This document shows, in pieces, positions 25,808 through 33,495 of a stretch of 64,000 nt of DNA; within the stretch, counting starts at the first letter, position 1, and every line of letters begins with the position of its first letter. Below the pieces are notes generated by a model. That model worked only from the letters and a program-made list of their open reading frames with translations, searched no databases and was not told where the DNA came from. Source of the DNA: Segatella copri (GTDB taxonomy: Bacteria > Bacteroidota > Bacteroidia > Bacteroidales > Bacteroidaceae); contig NZ_JAPDVG010000001.1 of NCBI RefSeq assembly GCF_026015625.1, positions 3,565,001 to 3,629,000 on the forward strand. The letters run 5' to 3'. The translations under genes were made by a program, and so were the position numbers.

Positions 25808-26535
25808 TAGCTATCGTCTCTAAATTCACTCATTAAACTAGTAAAACTGTCCTCATCAGATTTACGCTCCTTACCCTCCGTATTCATGCCGAGTGCTTGG
25901 AGTGCCTTTTGACTCTGCCGGAGGAGATCTAAATAAAGTTTCTCCTGAGGATTGGTGCTTAGGCGCTCATTGCCCTCTCTCGAATACTCCACATTGACAA
26001 CCTTGTGGCCCTCGGAAAAGATCTCATCAGCGAGGATCTCTGTACGTACCAATAACTGAGCTGTGATCTCTACCTGATAGGTGAGCTCGGCCGAATATTT
26101 GCCCTGCTTCTTCAACAGCTTGATGATATAATTCTTTTTGCTCTTGATACGATTCTCGATACGTTTGTTATCTTTCTCCGATGGAGTAGGAACAGGACCG
26201 GGCAACATGGCAATGGCATCTGTGACAACAGGATCTTTATGATCCTCATCCTTTGGCTGTGCCTTGTCGCTATAGCCTCGTTTCTTGCCCTTGGTCTTAA
26301 GATAAAAGATCGTAGCTGTCGTGTCCCCGGCATTGATCAGATTGAGCAACTTATTCTCCACCCAATCCACCTGAGTCTCCAACACTTCATCTACGGCCTC
26401 TCTAAACACCTCATCCGACTTTCTCCAATTGTAGTAAGTCTGTCGGCTGATTCCTACAGCCTCACACGCCAAATAAATGATGCCCTTAGCATTGGTTAGG
26501 GCATCCACAAATTTATCTTTTCTTTCGTCTTTCAT
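25807..26535 (-). CDS. terS: Terminase small subunit
   Basis: 242 residues. The N-terminal helix-turn-helix reads ALTNAKGIIYLACEAVGISR followed by QTYYNWRKSDEVFREAVDEV, typical of DNA-recognition domains of small terminases. The middle has LLNLINAGDTTATIFYLKTK (oligomerisation-type helix) and a long charged C-terminus with coiled-coil character. It recognises the packaging site, probably in or near this gene or in 27249-27403. Confidence 0.88.
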   Translation of the reverse strand: MKDERKDKFVDALTNAKGIIYLACEAVGISRQTYYNWRKSDEVFREAVDEVLETQVDWVENKLLNLINAGDTTATIFYLKTKGKKRGYSDKAQPKDEDHKDPVVTDAIAMLPGPVPTPSEKDNKRIENRIKSKKNYIIKLLKKQGKYSAELTYQVEITAQLLVRTEILADEIFSEGHKVVNVEYSREGNERLSTNPQEKLYLDLLRQSQKALQALGMNTEGKERKSDEDSFTSLMSEFRDDS

Positions 26536-26543
26536 GCTCTGTG

Positions 26544-27248
26544 CTATTTTACAAATGAACGGATGCCGTCAAAATACTCTTTATAGAACTCATACATGGC
26601 CCGATCGATGGTGATACTGCCCTGTTCTGTTCTCGGATTGGTATTGATGTTCGCACTCGTCTGAATGCCGAAATAGAAATCATCCTCCACATTGCATCCG
26701 GCATAAATCTTACTGTGATTCTTGAAAATCGCTGCCCGGCCGACCTCCGGATGCTCCCTGTAGAACTGCTGAACCATCGACCACTCGATCTTATAGCTGC
26801 CGGGAAAAATCTCCCCCAGATACATGTCGATCTTTTTAATACGGCCCTCTTCATGCCATTGCTGTAACTGCAAAATGTCTTCTGCACCCATACACCATGT
26901 CGATAACAGCAGATGATCCAGATTGTGCTGATTGAGCACAACTTTGAGATAGGATAGGCTATCCACATCCCCCGCCGTGATAAAATTGTATGTAGTACCT
27001 TTTTGGAGGCGTACATACTCCATAGCCTCCAACATATTGATCTCGCTGAATGCCCTGCGGTATTCATACCGCTGAGACAACTCCGTACATGCCTTGGTTC
27101 TCCGATGGGCACGTTTTGCCCCGACCACTTTCTCGGCATCCTCCTCAGGATCCTCGACAATCAGATCCGCCTCCTCGACTTGGGAGACAGATACCGGGGA
27201 TCCCCCGAACTTGCCAAAATTTATAGTGCCATCACCAAATTTCGCCAT
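26544..27248 (-). CDS. PLD-like (single HKD-type) protein near terminase
   Basis: 234 residues. After a 60-residue polar N-terminus comes an alpha/beta domain whose end has NHSKIYAGCNVEDDFYFGIQ then TSANINTNPRTEQ. This resembles the HxK...(D)...GSxN...E motif of phospholipase-D-superfamily nucleases. Only one such motif is seen, so a dimer would be needed for activity. Located between HNH nuclease and terS, it may be a packaging or DNA-processing nuclease. The assignment is tentative. Confidence 0.5.
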   Translation of the reverse strand: MAKFGDGTINFGKFGGSPVSVSQVEEADLIVEDPEEDAEKVVGAKRAHRRTKACTELSQRYEYRRAFSEINMLEAMEYVRLQKGTTYNFITAGDVDSLSYLKVVLNQHNLDHLLLSTWCMGAEDILQLQQWHEEGRIKKIDMYLGEIFPGSYKIEWSMVQQFYREHPEVGRAAIFKNHSKIYAGCNVEDDFYFGIQTSANINTNPRTEQGSITIDRAMYEFYKEYFDGIRSFVK

Positions 27249-27403
27249 AACTCTAATTTTTATAAGTCAATATCGTAAACAGCCAGATGGGGCTCCAAAA
27301 TCCATAGATCCCCCACAGGCCGAAAAAATTACTCTCGCGTGGAAATAGGGATAGGCGAGGTTTAACCGACACTCACCCCCATTAAAAAACATGGCCCCCG
27401 CTT

Positions 27404-27748
27404 TCAGTCTGCTGATCTGCCGAGGAACCTCTCTGCAAATTTCTGCAACTGCACCTTTGCCTTGTTTTTTGCCTGTACTTTCCCACATCTGCCCATCTCT
27501 ACATGTGTCTGCACATGGCAATCATGACACAGGGATCTCAGATTAAAGTAGTCATACATCAGTCTCTCCTTATCCTGTCGGGTCAATCCCATCTCTACAG
27601 GATGAACATGATGAACCTCCGTGGCTGCTGTCACTTTGCCCATCTGTTCACATCTCTCACACAATGGATAATCAGACAATTTATCTCGTCTCAGCTTTAA
27701 CCATCTCGATGTGTGGATCATTCTCTTATAGTCCTTATCCTTAGCCAT
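27404..27748 (-). CDS. HNH endonuclease
   Basis: 114 residues. Core motif ATEVHHVHPVEMG (first His pair), FNLRSLCHDCHVQTHVE (Asn and last His), with zinc-binding CERC and CHDC pairs. Phage HNH proteins next to terminase genes assist terminase cutting in several HK97-type phages (HK97 gp74 model). One codon separates it from the helicase gene. A 155-bp gap (27249-27403) lies downstream with no ORF seen. Confidence 0.9.
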   Translation of the reverse strand: MAKDKDYKRMIHTSRWLKLRRDKLSDYPLCERCEQMGKVTAATEVHHVHPVEMGLTRQDKERLMYDYFNLRSLCHDCHVQTHVEMGRCGKVQAKNKAKVQLQKFAERFLGRSAD

Positions 27749-27749
27749 A

Positions 27750-29150
27750 TTAGTATTCGTCTTTGATTGTTATTGTCGTGTTGTACTTTCTCAACAGGAA
27801 ATTGAGACTGTCCATCAGGCTCTGCTGCACTCCGGTCTTGCCATCAAGCGCCGCCTCAGCTCTCTCATCCACCGTGTTCGCACAGATCAGTTTATACACC
27901 TGCACCGGATATTGCTGTCCCTGTCTGTGCAATCGGGCGTTGGCCTGTTGGTACAATTCCAGATTCCAACCTGTGCCGAACCATACGATGTAATGTCCTC
28001 CCTGCTGCATGTTCAATCCAAAAGCTGTACTCATAGGATGAGCCAACAGCACATCGATCTCATGGTTGTTCCATGCCTTAAGCTCTTTCTCACCCTCATA
28101 GGATCTGACGTTATATCCCTTTAGTTTCTTCTTGATCCTGTCGATGTCATGCTTGAACTGATAGAAGACCAGAACGCCGCTGCCATTCGCCGCCTCAACA
28201 ATCTCGGCCAACTTGTCTAGCTTCTCATTGTGGATCTCATGCACATCCCTGTCCTCATCATAGATGGCTCCATTGGCAAACTGAGATAGCTTATTCATCA
28301 GACCCGCTGCACTATTGGCTAGGATGTTTGCACTCTCGCCTGTATGCAGCTCCGTGAACTCCAACACCTTTTCCTTTTCAAACTTGGAATATTCGGCCAT
28401 CGTCTTCTCGGACAGATAGACCTTGGTGGAATGAACGATCATATCAGGCAATTGGAGATAATCCTTTGCTTGCATGGACAGACAGATGTCTGAGATCTTC
28501 TCCCTGATCACATCCTCAGCTCCCTTTTTCACATCACACCTTACGATGATGTTATTCCACTTGTGCGTCTCAAAGTAGGCGTTTCTGTACTTGGAAACAG
28601 ATTTGCCCAACCGCTCACCCATATCGATGCAGTACATCTGTGCCCACAGATCGATGAGGCCATTCGGGGCCGGGGTTCCGGTGAGGCCGATCACTCTCTT
28701 GACGGATGCCGTTGCTGCTTTCATGGCCTTGAACCTTTCACTCTTTGATGATTTGAATGACGTAAGCTCATCGATCACCAAAGCATCAAAAGGTAGCTCT
28801 CCACCATATTTGCCGAACAACCAGACGAAACTGTCTCTGCCGATCACATAGATGTCGGCCTTGGATGCCAAAGCTAGATTTCTTTGCTTTTCCGTACCCA
28901 TCACCTTGGCCACCTTAAGGCCCCTCAGGTGATCCCATTTCTCAGCCTCCGTTGTCCATGTGGTCTCGGCCACTTTCTTGGGAGCCACAACCAATGTGCG
29001 GCTCACTTCACATTCATCCATCAGCTCCTGTAGTGCTGTGAGAGTGCTCACCGTCTTACCTAGTCCCATGTCGAGGAACAATCCACATCTGGGATGATCC
29101 AAAATCCATTGCATGGCCTCTCGCTGATATTCGTATGGCTTATATCTCAT
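27750..29150 (-). CDS. SNF2-family DNA helicase
   Basis: 466 residues. Motif I is GLFLDMGLGKTVSTLTAL, motif Ia TLVVAPKKVAETTW, motif II DALVIDELTSFK (DE followed by L), motif III IGLTGTPAPNG, motif V in LAHPMSTAFGLNMQ and motif VI in YQQANARLHRQGQ. This is the minimal SNF2 type common in phage replication modules. It overlaps the VRR-NUC gene start/stop by 4 bp (ATGA), so the pair is probably co-translated. Confidence 0.93.
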   Translation of the reverse strand: MRYKPYEYQREAMQWILDHPRCGLFLDMGLGKTVSTLTALQELMDECEVSRTLVVAPKKVAETTWTTEAEKWDHLRGLKVAKVMGTEKQRNLALASKADIYVIGRDSFVWLFGKYGGELPFDALVIDELTSFKSSKSERFKAMKAATASVKRVIGLTGTPAPNGLIDLWAQMYCIDMGERLGKSVSKYRNAYFETHKWNNIIVRCDVKKGAEDVIREKISDICLSMQAKDYLQLPDMIVHSTKVYLSEKTMAEYSKFEKEKVLEFTELHTGESANILANSAAGLMNKLSQFANGAIYDEDRDVHEIHNEKLDKLAEIVEAANGSGVLVFYQFKHDIDRIKKKLKGYNVRSYEGEKELKAWNNHEIDVLLAHPMSTAFGLNMQQGGHYIVWFGTGWNLELYQQANARLHRQGQQYPVQVYKLICANTVDERAEAALDGKTGVQQSLMDSLNFLLRKYNTTITIKDEY

Positions 29151-29527
29151 CGTCCCTCCTCCTTTCCCGCTGATCCCGCTGATCCCGCTGATAGTCTGGC
29201 CGCCTCAATGAGGCATCCCCATATCGTCACCATCTGATCGATCTTAGGTTTGGAGTCCAACACTATAACATGATGCCCGAGATCCTTAAGCTCCTCATGT
29301 CTCAACACCTGTATCTTAGTAGGCTTCTTGCCTCTGCTCTTCAATTCCACCCATACCGTCACGCCAAATGGGAGGATTGCCACCCTGTCGGGATAGCCCA
29401 CCATGTTGGCATTTGAGTACTTAAGACAGATGCCTCCCATGGCTCTTACCTGTTTTACCAAGTATTTTTCGATCTCTTTCTCCGAAACTTCGGAATGATG
29501 AACTATATTTTCTATACTTTTTTTCAT
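29147..29527 (-). CDS. VRR-NUC domain nuclease
   Basis: 126 residues. PD-(D/E)XK-type core: GGICLKYSNANMVGYPDRVA with Asp, followed by VWVELKSRGKKPTKIQ with the ExK catalytic pair. VRR-NUC nucleases pair with SNF2 helicases in phages and act as Holliday-junction or flap nucleases. The C-terminus is a short Ser-Ala-Gly repeat encoded by a 9-bp tandem repeat. Preceded by an AT-rich 280-bp region. Confidence 0.9.
   Translation of the reverse strand: MKKSIENIVHHSEVSEKEIEKYLVKQVRAMGGICLKYSNANMVGYPDRVAILPFGVTVWVELKSRGKKPTKIQVLRHEELKDLGHHVIVLDSKPKIDQMVTIWGCLIEAARLSAGSAGSAGKEEGR
29166..29192 (+). repeat. Triplicated 9-bp tandem repeat inside VRR-NUC gene
   Basis: CCCGCTGAT three times in perfect tandem (29166, 29175, 29184), encoding an in-frame Ala-Gly-Ser-type repeat at the C-terminus. 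Slippage would change protein length by three residues without a frameshift. Confidence 0.85.
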
Positions 29528-29536
29528 GATGAAACA

Positions 29537-29810
29537 GTAAACTTAAAGATTTATACTTTATATGTATATTGTGTTATATATCTATTTTTATTCCTATATT
29601 CCTATTTTTACTATTGTTCCCCTTATTCTTCTTCTCTATATACTTTTTATATTATTTTAGTTTACCATATTATAAAGTATTGATTAATAGAGATTTAAGG
29701 GTAAACAGAATAGTAAACGGCCATTGTAAACCAATTTTTTCAGTTTACCTTATGTTAAAAGGGATTTAGAATTTTTTACATTTGTTGGTAAACTGAGTAT
29801 TTCCGTTTAC
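29537..29810. other. Candidate replication origin: eight GTAAAC-type iterons in AT-rich DNA
   Basis: GTAAAC occurs at 29537, 29701, 29713, 29726 and 29788. Its reverse complement GTTTAC occurs at 29660, 29743 and 29805. TAGTAAACGG appears once in each orientation. The 282-bp gap between VRR-NUC and primase has no ORF and a very AT-rich tract (about 29545-29660) next to the repeats. Iterons plus an unwinding-prone tract beside the primase-helicase gene is the layout of a phage origin; operators for replication genes are the alternative. Confidence 0.55.
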
Positions 29811-32263
29811 TAAATATCGTCCTCCTCATCCCCTTTACATTTTGGCTCTATTCGTTTGTACGCCCTCTGAGTCCCATATAAGGCTCTGGCATGCTTTGAT
29901 GTGCTAACTCTTTCCCAATCCTCGAACTCATCCATGATCTTGCATACCTTTCTGGCCAAATACTTGTACTCCTTATCGCCCATGTCCCTACCTAGCTGTT
30001 CACAAATGAACTCTGCCGCACAGACCTTGGTACGCACAACAGTCCCGATAGGCTCCAAAGGATCCGGGTTCTTGATGTATGCCCTACGGCGTGCGATGTC
30101 GTATGTGTTCCAATCTGCCGGGAGCTTCATATCCACAAAGCTACGAACGAGAGATACCATCGGATCATCAGCATCATCATTGAATGTGGCCTGTCTTTCC
30201 CTTGCCTCCTTTTCCAATTCGGGGCTCAGATAGAGAGGCTCATGCTCCTTATAACGCTGCACAGCCTCAGCCCATATCTGATTTCTGTCACGGATCAGCG
30301 CCTCTCGGGGATCCGGGTATTTCCTCAGATCGGCATCAACGCTCATGACCCAAAATCGGCGGTTTCCGGTGTCACCTTTCAGAAAATATCGCTCATTCGT
30401 GGTTCCACAGAATACGCATTGTCTCGGATGGGCTTCCACAACTTCACCATACGCCGGGCGGTACATATCATTCTGTCTGCTAATATATGCTTTCACCTGT
30501 TCCACATCCGATCTCTTGATTCCACCAAGCTCAGGGAGCTCAATGACCCATCCGCTTCTGGCCTGTTCCATGCCCGCTTTTCCCTCCATGGTCATGAGGC
30601 TGTCGCTGAACCATTCGCCACCCATAACCGAGAAGAGAGTGGATTTACCGATTCCCTCCGCTCCTGCGATGATCAGGCAATAGTCATATTTGCATCCGGG
30701 ATTCATCACTCTGGCCACCGCCGCGGTAAAATGCTTACGTGTCATGGCCCGGTTGAGCTCGTTATCCTCCGCACCTACATAATCGATGATTAGTCTGTCC
30801 AAGCGAGGAACACCGTCCCATTCGAGGCTGTCCAGATACTCACGGATCGGATGGCATCTGTACTTAGTAAAGATCGCCTGTGTGGCATCCTTGATCTTAT
30901 CCTTTCCGCTGATACCATAGACCGTATCGAGATATACCCTCAGATTGGCCGGATCCGTGTTCTCCCATCTCTTTGCCTCCTTTCTCCATGGCAATCCACC
31001 ATTGATAAGTACAAAGCCGCTGAACAGATCATTCTTGAACCTGCCCGCCAAATGAGGATCATTGTCCATGATGGTAATGATGTTCCTGAGGGATGGCTTA
31101 ATCTGTCCTCTGCGATCATAGTCTAGATCACCCATCCACTCGGTATTTTCCTCCTCCTCGGTAACTGCGCTCTCCCCGGCATCCTCTAGGTCGAGATCAG
31201 CGAAATCACTAATAGCCTCAGCCTTTTTCTCCTTTGTGATGAGCATCTTTACTTTCTTGTCGGCCGCAACAAAATCCTGCATCTTAAGATACGATGGCTT
31301 TTTGGTTACGTCCGTCTGCCTAGATCCCTCATCCTCCACACCGAATTTATGGATTCTCAGGAGATCAAAAGCATTACATAACTGTCTGCTTGCCGGGTCC
31401 GTCTCATGATGGCTGTAGGCAAAGCGATCATCATAGCATACCAGACCGCCCGCCACCGTACCGAGTCTGTATGTGTATCTACCATCGATCGCCGTCTTGT
31501 CATATACATCAGACAGGAACGTGTCAATCGCCTCCTCGATAGTGTATGCACGACAGAACGCCCCGATGAGTCCCGGCTTTTCCAAAGGATCACCCGCTTT
31601 CTTGATCTCATGGGTAATGATGTCGTTCTCTCTGTTGGATAGAGGCCATGTAGATACATCCTTGTAATTAACATACTCGCTTAAGATCTCATCAGCATCA
31701 CAGGCCGGGCCATCTTGGCATTGGAAAACAAAGTCTCCGTCCTTACTAGTGGATGGCCAATAGAAGAGTCTCGGGAGCTGATAGGTGGTCACATCAAACA
31801 GATCGATGCCCAAAGCCTCAGCGATCTTTCTACAGATCGGTTCATACTCCGTTGGCTTCACCTGTCTGTTGAATGGGAATACCAGACGGTATCGTGGTTT
31901 ATCCTTTGTATGTTTATGGGTGGAGTAGAGGATGGCGGCAAAATCAAACTGCATCGTAAACTCATCCCACAGATCTGCTGTACCATAGTCAATGTCGAGA
32001 GTCGCAACACTACGCCACATCACATTGGCCGTCTTGCGAGTGCCACCGCTCAGGTAGCCACCCACAAAACCGCCAACATCCTTGATGTCGCTCTGTTCGT
32101 CTCTCGGCATCTTCTCATATTCCTTTACGGTCTCACTAGTGTATTTGGTGCTGCTGCATTTCTCAACCAATGAGCTCCATTTGCACCTTTTGTTCTTCCA
32201 CTTCTTGGATAAACGGCTGTGAGCTGTAGCGATGTCTATTTCAAAATCATTTATGAGTTTCAT
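29810..32263 (-). CDS. Primase-helicase, VirE/VapE type
   Basis: About 817 residues from the chosen Met (MKLINDFEIDIATAHSRLSK); 19 further upstream codons overlap the preceding gene and are ignored. The N-terminal ~250 residues form a BT4734-like/primase-polymerase domain (VATLDIDYG, KDKPRYRLVFPF). The C-terminal VirE-type SF3-like ATPase has Walker A IIAGAEGIGKSTLFSV, acidic SGWVIELPELGG, and GNRRFWVMSVD. It would prime and unwind phage DNA. It ends inside the last iteron of the adjacent repeat region. Confidence 0.9.
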   Translation of the reverse strand: MKLINDFEIDIATAHSRLSKKWKNKRCKWSSLVEKCSSTKYTSETVKEYEKMPRDEQSDIKDVGGFVGGYLSGGTRKTANVMWRSVATLDIDYGTADLWDEFTMQFDFAAILYSTHKHTKDKPRYRLVFPFNRQVKPTEYEPICRKIAEALGIDLFDVTTYQLPRLFYWPSTSKDGDFVFQCQDGPACDADEILSEYVNYKDVSTWPLSNRENDIITHEIKKAGDPLEKPGLIGAFCRAYTIEEAIDTFLSDVYDKTAIDGRYTYRLGTVAGGLVCYDDRFAYSHHETDPASRQLCNAFDLLRIHKFGVEDEGSRQTDVTKKPSYLKMQDFVAADKKVKMLITKEKKAEAISDFADLDLEDAGESAVTEEEENTEWMGDLDYDRRGQIKPSLRNIITIMDNDPHLAGRFKNDLFSGFVLINGGLPWRKEAKRWENTDPANLRVYLDTVYGISGKDKIKDATQAIFTKYRCHPIREYLDSLEWDGVPRLDRLIIDYVGAEDNELNRAMTRKHFTAAVARVMNPGCKYDYCLIIAGAEGIGKSTLFSVMGGEWFSDSLMTMEGKAGMEQARSGWVIELPELGGIKRSDVEQVKAYISRQNDMYRPAYGEVVEAHPRQCVFCGTTNERYFLKGDTGNRRFWVMSVDADLRKYPDPREALIRDRNQIWAEAVQRYKEHEPLYLSPELEKEARERQATFNDDADDPMVSLVRSFVDMKLPADWNTYDIARRRAYIKNPDPLEPIGTVVRTKVCAAEFICEQLGRDMGDKEYKYLARKVCKIMDEFEDWERVSTSKHARALYGTQRAYKRIEPKCKGDEEDDI

Positions 32264-32519
32264 TATTCTTAATTTTAATGAGGGCTTTATTCTTTGCGAT
32301 AAACACTCTCTCGGCATCAAAATGCAAAGTCATAAGAGCTACGAAATGATTACGGTGCTGAGGCTCATGATAGATCTTGATCAGTCTCTTGCCCTTGCAC
32401 CATATTGAGACACTTGCTTTGCATGGTGTCAATGTCTTGTCCATGAGATCATAAAACTTAAACAGATCTCTCGAATGGATAATAAACTCTGTTACACTCG
32501 TTAAATCATTCTCTTTCAT
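32247..32519 (-). CDS. Hypothetical phage protein, 90 aa
   Basis: A compact alpha/beta sequence (EFIIHSRDLFKFYDLMDKTL, VSIWCKGKRLIKIYH, VALMTLHFDAERVFIAKN). The start overlaps the stop of the Cys-rich small gene by 3 bp and its end overlaps the primase start by 17 bp, so it is translationally linked within the replication operon. No family recognised. Confidence 0.65.
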   Translation of the reverse strand: MKENDLTSVTEFIIHSRDLFKFYDLMDKTLTPCKASVSIWCKGKRLIKIYHEPQHRNHFVALMTLHFDAERVFIAKNKALIKIKNNETHK

Positions 32520-32671
32520 AACTCCGGGATCCGAATTTTATAATATCTCCAATCGATGCACCCTGCACATTCACCGCATACCCGGTTCCCAGATACTTGG
32601 CATTCTCCATGCTCGGGATCATTGATTTCTGCTTGATAGGATAAACATGTTTTGCACAGGGTTATTCTCAT
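32516..32671 (-). CDS. Cys-rich 51-aa protein, likely zinc-binding
   Basis: An ATG-start frame of 51 codons on the minus strand, ending TTATGA so that its stop overlaps the ATG of the next gene. Six cysteines in three pairs or near-pairs: CKTC near the start, then C24, C32, and CAGC at 35-38, followed by an aromatic IDWRYYKIRIP. This looks like a small zinc ribbon. It lies between DGR target 2 and the 90-aa gene, immediately downstream of the target-2 hairpin. Confidence 0.6.
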   Translation of the reverse strand: MRITLCKTCLSYQAEINDPEHGECQVSGNRVCGECAGCIDWRYYKIRIPEL

Positions 32672-32689
32672 ACGACAAAAGATATTAAA

Positions 32690-32707
32690 GCACGGCTTTC
32701 GCCGTGC
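32690..32707 (-). other. DNA hairpin downstream of VR2 (homing-associated)
   Basis: GCACGGC TTTC GCCGTGC: a perfect 7-bp stem with the same 4-nt loop (GAAA on the coding strand) as the VR1 hairpin but different outer stem pairs. It is 36 bp downstream of VR2. The structure is conserved while the sequence differs, as expected if the shape is used for target recognition. Confidence 0.75.
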
Positions 32708-32733
32708 AAAGGTTAAAAACTAAATACTAATAA

Positions 32734-33471
32734 CTAACTAATAAATGCTGAAACAGGCCTAACTCTGAACGTGTAGCTAGCCTCAGTGTACCAACTGCCC
32801 GTACCACCATCGATGAGGTAGAGACACCAAGCGTTGGTCGCACTACCCTCGGTAGATGTCCAATACCAATCCTGTTTAATAAGATCTCCACCCGCAAATT
32901 TCAAAGCTCTGTTGATGGTTCCGAAATTAATAAAGATACGGTACATCTCTCCCAATGATGGGATCCACCATCCATCCGACAGCTCGATCTCTGGGTTGAG
33001 GATCGGGCGCAAATGTTCGGTATATGCTTTGCCATTCATACTTTCTACTGCTCGAATGTAGCCTTTGAAATAATACGGATCGTCCTTGTTTTCATCCGTA
33101 CCATTGTCTTTTGTGGTCAAAGCCACCGCTTTACCCTTGGCGGCATCATGCAAAGCCACCATGAGATTAAAGCTGCCCATCTTGATGCCCACACCGATCA
33201 CATCCTTTGTGTCGGCGGTCAAATCATCCACATACAACACAACCTGCCCATCGGCTTGAACGAGATAAACACCATCTGGCATGTCCTCTGATGGCATCTG
33301 TGCCTCTCCGTGTTTCCACTCGGGCTTTGGCAACTGCGCTTGCTCAGGGTTTTCATTACCCATCACAAAAGAATTTGCCTTTTTGGCATCCTCCACATTG
33401 CCACACCATTGCAGCAATTCATATCTAAAACTTTGCATTGGTGACAATGCTTTATTTGTCTGTACTTCCAT
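32734..33471 (-). CDS. Second DGR-diversified protein (target 2), lectin-like
   Basis: 245 residues. The N-terminal ~60 residues (SPMQSFRYELLQWCGN, VEDAKKANSFVMGNEN) are unlike target 1 and unrecognised. From about residue 65 the protein parallels target 1 (DGVYLVQADGQVVLYV; WWIPSLGEMYRIF; DWYWTSTEG) and ends in the same RVRPVSAFIS tail. VR2-encoded variable residues are G,N,C,Y,I,G,G,S,Y,Y,F plus a Lys-to-Glu change. No signal peptide. It lies between polymerase and primase genes rather than in the tail module, so its ligand and time of expression are open questions. Confidence 0.9.
   Translation of the reverse strand: MEVQTNKALSPMQSFRYELLQWCGNVEDAKKANSFVMGNENPEQAQLPKPEWKHGEAQMPSEDMPDGVYLVQADGQVVLYVDDLTADTKDVIGVGIKMGSFNLMVALHDAAKGKAVALTTKDNGTDENKDDPYYFKGYIRAVESMNGKAYTEHLRPILNPEIELSDGWWIPSLGEMYRIFINFGTINRALKFAGGDLIKQDWYWTSTEGSATNAWCLYLIDGGTGSWYTEASYTFRVRPVSAFIS
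32744..32852 (-). repeat. DGR variable repeat 2 (VR2)
   Basis: 109 bp, 16 mismatches to the TR, all at template adenines. Ten of 11 AAY codons are altered and one (AAC) is unaltered; an AAG became GAG. VR2 and VR1 also share about 13 bp beyond the 3' coding end of the TR homology and about 17 bp beyond the other end, which are target-specific flanks absent from the TR. Confidence 0.95.
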
Positions 33472-33495
33472 AATTGTTCACTTTTTAAATTGCTA

